NCBI GenBank assembly: GCA_015680685.1
Contig: MNCI01016409.1
Coordinates: 324,788-388,787, forward strand
Length of the DNA stretch: 64,000 nucleotides
Source: Gnetum montanum
Lineage: Eukaryota; Streptophyta; Gnetopsida; Gnetales; Gnetaceae
Reading direction: 5' to 3'
Shown here: positions 47,301 to 58,958 of the stretch, piece by piece
Position numbering within the stretch: position 1 is the stretch's first letter
Layout: each line of letters opens with the position of its first letter
Program-made: the position numbers and the translations under genes
The notes under the pieces: generated by a model
Database searches by the model: none
The model's input: only the letters and a program-made list of their open reading frames with translations
What the model was told of the DNA's origin: nothing

Positions 47301-50300
47301 TTTGTAATTATACATGCATTTTCTAAGCTTTTCAAGCAGGCAACTTTAGTGTTTGTTCACACAAAAATTGTCATGAGAAGTTTAGTAATAGTTAAAAGAG
47401 GACTAAAGAAAAATAAGAAAGTAGAAGAAAGAACCAGAATAAATTGCCTAGTTTTGAAGAAGAAAACGAAGATAATATTTGATGCTTTTCACAGTATTAT
47501 GAAGAAAATAAAAAATTTCTAATAGAAAAGGTTGTTTGGGTTTCATTCTTATCCAAATTTATTTGATCTGACTATAGAACTTTTTTTTGAGTGAAAGCCG
47601 AGATGCATTAAAAAAAAAAGAGAAGGTAATGTACAAAGGCGGCAACACATGGTCGACACCCGCAGGAAAGGGCAAGAGCCCTATGGCGGGCAACAGAACC
47701 CCCAGCCCACAACCCCAAGATAGAATCCTGCTAGACGGTAGGCCCGAAGCCCACACAAGTGTCCTTGAATTAGTCCCCTGAAATAACAACACCCCTCCCC
47801 CCCCAAACCACAAAAAAAAAAAACCCACACTAGATGGCTAGGGCACCAAAATTAACCTTTCTTTGCCTGTGTCACACTAGTTGCCGTGGAGCCCTCCTCA
47901 ATTCTTGACATCCTTGTCGTGGACACCCTCGAAGTCACCTCCCGCCCAGATTGGAGATGCACTTGCTCATTGCGCCCAGTCATTTTGACCACACCTGGTT
48001 GCACCTCACAACCATCCCTAAATTGTCATTGAACCCCGTAGCTCTCCCATCGCTACCTGTGCAGCTCGACCATTCGATCATACTCAGCCATGTGACACTC
48101 AAGCAGCTTTTCCATGAGTTGCAGATCCTTGATCCTTTGCATGTCCGCCTATGCTTGAATCAATGCCCCCATTGCCTCCCAGCGGGATTGCCAGATTTCC
48201 CTTTCCTCAGATCTTGCCTGCTCTACTGCTGAATGACAAGCTACCTTAAGGGCCTCCCACATCTGATCAGTCTTTATAGGTTGCTTGCCTTGCATGCCAT
48301 TGGCCGCCCCTCCCCAATATTGGTACCAGATGCTTGGCCCTCCTCACTTATCCCCTCAGGTTGTTTAGGTCCTTGTGTCCCCTATGCCATAGCCCAAAAC
48401 CTCTTGTAGTAAACGATCACCAACGCAATCCTCACCTGCATCGGTATGTCAGCCCTCCCCACTCTCCAAAGCACTAGGATGACCTCGAAGTGTCGTCTAG
48501 GCCTTTTCCGCCTTAGAGAGCACAAGAAAAAACAAGGAATGTTAATTGGAATATTGTGACGGATACACCTAAGGAAGGCAAAGTGAACCCCCACCAGACA
48601 ATGCGGTGACCCAAACTAGACAAAAAAATGGTCCACAAGATTCGTGGCCGCCTGCCAAACCCTTGGCAGCTTATTTTTTCGAACATGGCCACTAGTGGTC
48701 CATGGCATAGTACCTTGGAAAAAACTCAGTCGCACACGTTTGAGAGTGAATTGTCGAGGGAATAACCTCCCCATCTGCAAGCACCCCCAAAACCTCTTGT
48801 AGAGCCATCTCAATCAGTGTTATCCTTCTGCCCCAAAACCATGTTTCCTCACCCTCCTAGTTTGTGAAAAAACTTTCCGTCAGCAACCTAGGCTCCCTTT
48901 ACATACGATGTACCATTTCCTCCCATCCCATTCTTGCAATCAACAACCACAGTTGAGCATCTCTGATGAATTCAGTGACTACAGGTTTGTGAATTGGCCC
49001 CCACGCCATGGCCTACGTAGCTTCTGTTCACAAGAAGACTTCAGCCTTGATGACCGTAGATGGTGTTGGCACCTGTTGCCATTTGAAAATAGAATTGTTT
49101 CTACTTTTCCAAACAAACCAAAATATAGCCAGTGCTTGAGAGTCCTCGTAAGGTGGGATCAGGAGAGGGAGTTGAGCCATCCGCCAAACCTCACGGGCAT
49201 TGGTGAAGCAAATGATTGAATGTCTCCACCTCACCTTGATGGAGAGGGCATGTATCATCAACAACTATTCCCTGTGCCCTTAATGCAACCCGCACCAGTA
49301 AGGCATTGTGTTTAACAAGCCAACCAAAAGCTTTTTACCTTCTCCAGCAATATGCCTTTCCACAACTCTTTCCACCCAGTGATTGGTGGGTACAAATTCT
49401 TGATCACCTCAGAAGGTGGTTTGCCCACTAGCCCTTTGGCCTCCATTATTCCAACATAGCGGCATAGGTTCTTCCATAGGTATGAGCATTTGCTGCTTGC
49501 CTTCCATTGACTATACCCTTGATCAAGTATCCTCATCCAAGGGGCTTGCTTTGCGGGCTGCATCAACATTCTATTTAGTAGGCGTTGCATGCCAAGTGTG
49601 GTCTCATCCTTAAAGGATAGCACCCCAACTCCTCCAGCCTCTTGTGGCCTTACAATTAGTTGCTAACAAACCAAGTGTAATTTTTTTACCCCTTTGCCCC
49701 TGGACCAAATGAACTGCTTGATCATTTGGTGAACTTTTTGGATGACCCTGACTCGTGGAACAACCATAGAAGTGGTGTACCGGGTAGTAGCCATCAACAT
49801 TATAGAAGCCAAGACCATCTTACCCCTCTGTGATAGTAACTGGTTACTCTGATGCATTATTTTTGACCAGACCTTCTCCAAAAGACCAACCCATGTTCCC
49901 TTCCGGTGCCACTCAAAGATCAGCATACCCATGTACAAATCTTGCTGTCTACCATGTAAAATGCCTAGCACCTACACAATTTCGTGCTTACCTACTTCGT
50001 GGTGTTATAGAAATGTATGGCTGACTTCCCCTTATTAACTGCCAGCCCCAGTTCCCCCTCCATCCTATGTAGGGCCCTCGTTAAAGCCTCCACCTGCAGC
50101 ATCGTAGCTTTGGAGAACAGAATTGTGTTGTTCACAAAATGTGTGGCCAAGTAGTGCTCCCCTGCAATAGTTAGCCCCCGCATCCCCTCAATAAGGCAAT
50201 AAGCCTGCAACAAGTCCATAGTTAGGAGAAAAAGCAAGGGAGAAAGTAGGTCTCCTTGGTGTAACCCCTTGCCCGTGGCGTTGAGACCCCACATCCGACC

Positions 50301-53300
50301 ATCAATATCCAGTGAATATCGACCCGAACTTTGCATTTGGAGATAGAGGTTAACAAACGTAGGGCTAAAGCCTTTTAATAGCATGATTTGCTTTTACCGT
50401 GTCATAGGCCTTGGCAATGTCTAATTTGATGCACATGCCTGGAAATTGTGATCTATGTAGTGAGTGCAGAATCTCCTAAAGTAGCAAAACCTGATCTTGC
50501 AGGAAGTGGTTCCTAATGAACCTAGCCTGGTGCACTCCCACAACCTTTGTCATTAATAGGGCCAATCGTGTCATGAGTAGTTTTGAAAATAGGCAGAGCA
50601 ATGTATTGCAGACCCTAGTGGGCTTGAAATGAGCAAGCTCTGACGGATTTGGCACTTTCAGCAGGAACACAATTTGGGAATAGTTAATTTCCTGTCTCAC
50701 TTGTTGCCAACTAAGCATTGTATTAAATGCATCTAACATGTTCTCCCTTGCTATGTCTTCAAATTCTCTGAAAAATTTGACCAGCCAACCATCAGGCCTT
50801 GGTGCCTTGTTAATTTGCATTGATCATAGCATTGCGTGCAGCTCGGCCCAAGTGAAGGGTTGAAGAAGCCTCTGGTTATCAGCTCTCGACACCATTCGCT
50901 ACACTGGCATCAAAATCGGTGCCATCTCCCGCCTGTGCTAGATGTTGTCTCAATATGCTTGTAAACCATCTACAATTTCCTGCTCGTTGGTTGCATTACC
51001 TACCACCTGCATATGCATCTTGTGCTTCAGGCTCCCATTGCTTTTGGCAGTGGCATAAAAGAAACGTGTTCCTGTCCCCGTCATTCAGCCAGGAAACTCG
51101 AGCCCTCTACCTCCAATACTCTTCCTCCTCCTTGTCTAGCACCTGTAATTCTTGAAGCAGTTCTTGCTCCTCATCTGCTAGGTCGGCCCCTGCCTCTTGC
51201 TTCTCTTGCATGTCCCTTAGGTTAGCCTACAGCCGCTGTCGGTATGTCCTAAAACCATATTTCTCCTCTGTTGTTCGAGCCTTTAGCTGATTTTTCAATG
51301 CCTTCAGCCCCTTTGTTAAAAACTCTCTCGGGTCTCAAGCTTCAGAGTAGTTATGCCATATGCTTTACACCAATGGTCAGAGCCAAGGTTTACTCAACCA
51401 AGTTTGTTCAAAACGAAAAGGTCTGGGCTTCGGGCTTCGGCCCCCACCGAGTCAACATAAAATCGACCTATGATTGGAAGCCTGTCTCTCCTGCCCAATC
51501 ACTCGTATGTCCAGCTCCAACAACAACCTTGTACTTACCCAGACTCTGTCGATCCTAGACTAGACCCGATCATGCCCCCGTCTTCTATTACTCCAGCTGA
51601 ATTTGCAGCCCTCAATGTCCAAATCCACTAGGCCATGCCTTAGCAAGAACTTCGCGCACTCCATGCTGCTAGGTGGGTCTATGGTATCTGTGCCCATTTT
51701 CTCCCATGGATACAGGTGTTGATTGAAGTCCCCCACCAATAACCATCTGTCCGTATCAAGAACCACCTGCAACATCCTTTGTAGTTCTTGGATCCTCACC
51801 TCCCAACATTGTGCCCCATAAACGTTGGTTAACCAGATCCATTGCTAGGGAAGGTACCAGATCCATTGCTAGGGAAGGTACTCTATTTAGGTCCACTGCG
51901 AGCTGTCCACCCAGTTAGCAGGAAGTTTGGATAAAATAGCAAGTCCCCCAGTGTGTCCCCGACATGGGACATTCATCAAAGTCCAACCCTTCCATTGTAT
52001 CAAATTCTCTTCAACCGCCTGCAGCTTCATTTCCTGTAGGCAGACAATATCACATCCCTCACTTTGAACAATTGTTTTCAAGGTATTCTGTTTGTAATGG
52101 GTACCCTGTCCCCTGCAATTCTAGGACAAGATCTTCATGGAGACACAGACGTACATTTGTGATAGACCTCATTCATGGTCCTCTACACCTTGAGGTCCAC
52201 CTCCAATTGCATCAACCTCTTCCTCACTACTGAGGCATCTGGCCTACCCACCTTATTTCCTTTGTAGTATTCCATGTTGTCATCAGGCGGTGGTCAAGTC
52301 AGCCAAATTTGCAAGTCTTGCTTTGGATGACCCCCAATCAAGTGTGATCCACTCCCCCAAATGGGGTAATTCCAAGTGCTGCCTAGTGGGTGTGCATTTC
52401 AAGGAGCCCCCCGAGGATGGGGACCGAACCGCCTCCACTTGCACCCCCAACCTTGCAACTTCCCCACTAGTTACCAAAACATGGTTCAAATCTCTGCCTG
52501 TTGTCTGCAACAGGGGCCCTAGAGGATCCGTTGTCAAACTCTACACCACTTGCCCCTCATGGGTGTCTTGGGCCAGCCCCAAGGTGCCCCCTTTTGTGGC
52601 CTCCATCTGTGCTTGCCTGCCTAGGTCAACCGGTCTCACTGCCTTCCCTTTTTTCCCTATCATGGTCCATCCATTGTGTGATTCCTTCTTGTTAATCCAA
52701 CAATCCTTCATTGGGTGTCCCTTTTCGCAGGTCGAGCACATCCTAGCATTTTTCTGAGCTCGATTTGGAGGCGGTAGATTCTCAAAGTGAACTTGGACCC
52801 GCTCCTCTTCGTCATCCATGTCCAGTACCACTTCATTGACCCATGTCTAGTACCCCATCTAATCCATTGACGTTGTGAAGGCATCGAACTTCATGAATTC
52901 CCCAAACAATTTGGCCAACGATTTTAGAAAAGCTGTGGTCCAGAACTCAAGGGGTAGATCTAGGACCCTAGTCTAGATTGGTGTCCGGTTGAAAAGATTG
53001 ACATCCTGCTGGGCACTCGGCCGCCATGGCACCAAAGCCAATCCCTGTGCCCCATAAAACCATAGACCTCCTAGCAATCCCTGTGCCCCATAAAACCACA
53101 GACCTCCTAGTAGCACACATTCTCTATCAACTTTGGTTTTAAACACAAAGAGTAGCCTGTCGTCGGCAAGGCTATGCACTGTCACCTCCAAACCCCAAGC
53201 AACCTTAGCCCATTGATGTATGAGGCCCATTCTGGGGCGTACGTTGCCTAAAACAAATTTGCCTAACAGGCACAATTGCAACACCTAGACCACCTCCTCC

Positions 53301-56300
53301 GATGGCCATCCCACCTTCAAGTGCATTATCCCTCCTTCACGTTTACAAGCATCAAACCCTGGTTCTCCATCTTGTCCACCAGATTCTCCCCCAACATCCA
53401 ATGCCCTCCTAGCCACACCCCCCTCAGTCCCTAGCAGGCTGACCAGCCCGTGTTGGCCGCCTCTCCAACATCGCCCACATCTCTTGCGCTGCCCCCATTG
53501 CCCTTGTTTCCATCTTCCGCGCTCCTGCCCATCGTTCTCAAATCAGAACTAGTATTCAACCTATCTAACTATAGAATTAATTTCATATGTAATTAATAAT
53601 TAATAATAAAACATCAGATATAAAAAATTGTAATAAGGTTGATTATCAAAAACATGGTATTAAGGCATTAAGATACTAAGAAAATGTTTTCTTTTTTTAT
53701 GGTTAATAATGAGCGAAAGAAAATTTAGAGTACATCACAAGCTTGACACTAAGTAGACATTATCAAAAAAACATATGGAAAGAAAAAACTTTCTGATTTT
53801 AGGATTATCTACTCAAGTGTGCAACTTTACAATTGATGCTTTGAAAAAATAAGTGAAGAAAATTAATTGTTAGTAGGGAGAAGGTCCTAGTCCTAATAAA
53901 ATTTACATCACTCTTTAACATTCATGCTTGAACTTAAAATAACAAAAGGATTTGAGATAGAGAGCTGTGGCCTAATACCAATATTTGTTTTAAAGCAAGA
54001 AAGTGGTACCATTGGTAGAAGATTTTCACCTCTTCACTTGTTATTGATCTTATGTTGAGAATCTTTATCAACTATAACCTTCGTCTTGTCAACGCTAGTT
54101 TTAATCTTTGAGTTAATAGTTTTCTTGTCAAATAGGAAAATTTGTCTTACGAGCTATCTATCTAGGCTGCTTAATACTTTCTCTAGTATAGCAAAAATAT
54201 ACATAGGAGCTTTTGTCTTTTCTGGATTCTTTATTGCCATTTGATCATTCTTATAGTTCAGATTAACTTGATTTTTCATATCTTCAACTTCAACACTTTT
54301 TAAAATTTTTTTTTTCTTGGACAGAAAAGGACAAGCATTAAAAAAATATCCTTCATGATACCAAATGTTGCAAGAATTAGGAAGATTATAATATGTATTT
54401 GGCTGAATGTAAATCTTTCCTTTTGCTTATAATATTAATGCCTTTTTATGATTAAGAAGGTTGATTTTAACAAAACAGATGTTTATGAAAATCATTAGTT
54501 ATAAAAATGAATTCTATATGCTTAATGGGACCAAAAAGACTTAACAATTTCTTGCTAAGCATTTCGACAAATGAATAGAAGATTATATAACTCGATAAAA
54601 CATGTAACTTTAGCATTTTCTTCAAATGAATAGAAGATTATATAACTCGATAAAACATGGAACTTTAACATATCCTTCAGATTGGACATGAAAATATGGA
54701 ACCCACTTACGAATGATCAATATTGCATGCTTATGTATAAAGGAACCTATATTTAGGGCACCCTGCATTGTTGAAGCATTGGCTAACTCAACAAGCAGAA
54801 AAAATTGAAAATAATACTTAGCATGAAGTACTTGGATGTCATGTTTTTTCATCACATCATTTAACTGTGAAACAAAACTTTGATTATGAGGTAGGTAGCC
54901 CAAAATTTGAATAAACACATATTGTGATTAAACATCAACAAACAATAGTTTATATACATTATCAGGAAGAATAAAATCAGGTGTCTTACTTGCATCAACA
55001 TCACGAGAAGAAAATGTCACAACTTTCTTCTTACTAGCTTGTAAATCTGCATTTTAAGAATGGACAGAAATTTTCGCATTAATAAAAAAAGTAGAATTTC
55101 AATATTGGTTAAGGAAGTTGGGAGTAATATAGAATCCCTCAGGGGAATTTTAGAGAAATCAGATCTGTTGGAGAAAAATCAAATTGAAAAAAATCAGATC
55201 CATGGAAAAAATTAGATTCCTTTCTCAAGGGTTAGAGAGAATAAATTAATATAGTGTTGCATGATCAGATTCAATGTACTGCTATTGACTAGTACATTTA
55301 ACACATCTAACCAGATACTCTTAGGAACCATAACGGTTCCTCTAATTTTAATCTTTGAAACTTCCACTATGCTGTACATCTTCAAACTGCCTACTGTGGC
55401 AGAGTACAAGGAATTAAGGGTTGACTAGTCTTGAGTTCTCATAATGGTTTTTTTCACATTGATTTTTTTCACATGAGACGACAAAAATGTATACAGACAA
55501 AATATAAGATTAAGAAAAATGGAGTTTGCTAGACAAGTAGTAGCACCACATTTGCTGCTCGATCTTCTATTTCAAAATCTTGAACCAGTTGATCTCCTAG
55601 TCCAACTGTACCTATGCATGAAGCAGGGTCAGTGCCCTCCATGATGAATCAACCTTCCTATCTCATACAATAATGCAGGTTCAGATTAATTCTACCGTGG
55701 CACTCCCCGTTTCCTACAAAGATGAAATGAGAAATGCCTATTTGGTATCTTGTTGGCATTCTCAAACTCGGTGTTGTCCTTGAACATGTATAGCATGTCG
55801 ATGCAGTTGACACCGACAGTCTTGGACAGACTACCACTCACCATGGTTTTGAAACAAAACCACACGCATTTAGCAAAACCTTTAAAAGCTGAACCATCCG
55901 TTTTGTTGGTATAGGAGCCACCCCTCATGATAGGAATGAAGTGCAAGCTTTACCGCATCCTGGTTGATCTTCGGCACTTGAAACCCCGTGAATGGAAAAC
56001 AACCAAAATTGACAATTCCCTGGGCAGCTGCGTCATGAGATAATTGATGCTCTCAGGGCTGTAATTATGGATCATAACCTTGAAGTTAAGCACTGCATAT
56101 GCGTTAATGTCTTTGTCATTGAGCTTGACTTGAAGCGATTGCGGGAGCTTCTCAACTGTTGAATAGTGAGTAGTTAGCTGATTATAGAGGGCCACTGTCG
56201 ATACGGGTGAACTTTGTCCACAAGGATGCTTGGAGGATGAGCCCTCATCGGCCAATTCCAATGCTCATCTCTTCTTTAGCGCCATTAACCCTAACAACAA

Positions 56301-58918
56301 ACGAAAAGATACTATCAATTGCCACACCCTTTAAATAGACTGATTATATTAACTAAAATAACAATTTACAAGTATTTAACAAGTACCAGAGTGTTAAAGC
56401 AAATAATCACGATAGTTTGACAGCAGTGAGAAAAAGAATCAGCAAGCCCTAAGCCAAAACATGTGCTAATAAATAGCTCTAGTTCCATGATGATTCAGAC
56501 AACAAGGAATTGTTCTAAAGGCTACCAAAAATGGTAGCAAGACCGTAGAGACAAAGTGCAATAAAGGCCAGAGGAAGCTCCAAATGCATGCATGAAGAAT
56601 CACAAATGCTCAAATGTGCCTTTTGTGGAAATACACTGCACATTTAAATAATAAATTTTGTGGGCTTGGTGCATTTAATGCATTCAACCAAGCCAAAACC
56701 TACCCTTGAGGGTGTATCCTTAGTAAACATGTTGAAATTAGAGATCCACAAAAAGTGGGAAACGAAGTTTATTGTTGATTTAATATAAAACAGTTGAAAC
56801 AAGCTAAACTGTGAACTAGGATTAACTTAAGATTCACAATTAGGATAACAAAATCGACACAACAGCAATGCAAGTTGAATAGAGTATAAATCATATCACA
56901 AAAACACTTTTTGAGTTATAGAAACGACACAATTAATATAACTACCTAATAAGATGGTCAACCATGATATGTTGAACCTACGGTTAGACAAATTATAAAT
57001 TTGACAGGAGCAGGGATAGTACTAGAGATCAATCCAAAATACAAAGAGTACAACCACATTGCTGAAGTGTCTGAACTCAAAGCAGTTATTTGCAACCAGA
57101 GACTAGTAGATAGACGGTGAATGTGTGTGTATCAGAAAGTTTTGAGGAGCACCCTTTTATGTGTCTTACTAAGTCACCAACGCAACCATACATAAACCAT
57201 CATGTCTTTTCACCAACAGTAGTTTGTTAACAGTTATACATCTTTAACTCCAACTTGACACGTTGAGGTTGATACACTTATTAACTCTTAACAATCTTCA
57301 TATCATGAGTTGTCAGCATTCAAATTAGTGTATTGTGCTTTTTTTCACTCTTGCGGTGTGTGTTTCTCCATTTGCATGTATATTTCAATTTCCATGTTTT
57401 CAGCATTCTAAAATTCTTAACTTATTTAAATCATTTTTTAAACATTTTAGTTTCTATTTACTGAATAACCTTATAACATTTCTGCAGATTCAGTTTCAAA
57501 TGGATTGGCATGTGGACCATATAGCCTGATATTTTCATCCTTCATACCTTTCTTCCTGGACATACCAGTTTCAACTCACTTTCGTATGTTTGGAGTTCAG
57601 TTTTCTGACAAAGCCTTTGTTTACCTTGCTGGTCTGCAGGTTATATTTTTAGTACCCTTATTTGTTAATTAATTCAATAATATAAAACTTACTGACAGGA
57701 AAATAGTTTGAATTTTAATGTTACAGCTTCTTTTTTCATCTTGGAGATGTTCGCTAATTCCAGGGTTGTGTGGCATTCTTGCTGGCATGTCATACAGGAT
57801 AAATATCTTGGGAATTCGTAGAGTTAAGGTATACTTATGTTCATTAGTTAGCTTTTTGTGTTATTTCCTTTATAAAAATGCTACTGTTCTATCATCTTAT
57901 ACTACTACTAGAGACAGTTTTTGGCTTGTGATATTTAGTGATTATGGATAAGCAACCGCAGGAACTCGTAGTCTCATATAATGTTTTGTAGGTTTCTACC
58001 GAATCACAATATATTTCAAGGTGTCAAAGTTGCATCCCTTAGTGTAAAATTTAAATTTCAGAAAATCTGAAGTTACTTATAGCATTTATTTTAGACAGCA
58101 TGGTGCTAAGATATTTAAAAAGAGTTTTGTGTTTTGGTAAGAATTTGCATTGGCAAAATTAACTTGGATAAGCATTGCGAGGAAAATAAAGGAAAGCTTA
58201 TCTGAAATTAGACAGCGCAGTTACATTGTTACATGTAACGATAAAAACAGAAATGTAGACAATAAATTTAATTATATGTTATTTAATTATGCCAATCTGA
58301 GAGTTCTTTCTAGCAAGTGCATATTAGTTGAGAAACGATTATAAACGACTGCATATAAGAAAGCTTCAAGATATTTTTGCAGACAATGGAAAAACTAACA
58401 GTTTTTATCATGAATTAATCTGTTATGATAACAGTCTTACAATTTCAGTCCTTGTTGAGATGATGTATTTTCCTTCACATGTTTTTTTGAGAGAATGTTC
58501 GGGATTAAATTATTGAAATGAAAAAAGTACAATCCAAGGCCACGAGTGAAAGGCCAAATAGACCCACCCTCAAGGAGGGGGAAACAGTGCGACCTTGGCA
58601 CCCTGCAAGTAAACTGCACACCCCTGCACCCTTACGAACTAGACACGCACTGCATAGAAAACAAAGGCCAACCCGGCCAAATAGGAACTCTGACCAAAAC
58701 CCACCCACAGCCACAAGAAAGAAACCAAACCATAGATTGGGCTTGGGCAGCCCCATAGCTGTTACAATTGTCTAGGCAGGGCATGACACTCACACTGCGG
58801 CCGCTCGAGAGCATGCAGGATATCTAGTGTATTATGATGCAGCTCAGAGCCCACGAAACTAGTGCCTACTGGAACTCCTGCAAAGCAGCCTCCCGATGAA
58901 CCTGTTCCCTAGCTGACG

Positions 58919-58958
<40 letters not shown>

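Larger units (their letters stand above)
47581..53562 (-). mobile_element. LINE-B, structurally complete non-LTR retrotransposon (5982 bp)
   Basis: Flanked by a 15 bp target duplication. The minus-strand 3' end is an A-tail (T8 at 47581-47588). Order from 53562: short 5' leader, ORF1 (from ATG at 53532), ORF2 with endonuclease (from ATG at 52138), reverse transcriptase and zinc region, then an additional coding module (about 48960-48380), then a long GC-rich 3' region. This piece is more GC-rich than its AT-rich surroundings. All ORFs carry stops and frameshifts. Confidence 0.88.

Noticed and set aside
58505-58775. Overlapping frames on both strands at the end of LINE-C
   Set aside because: GC-rich 3' untranslated region of the LINE; no domain, and no counterpart frame in LINE-B.
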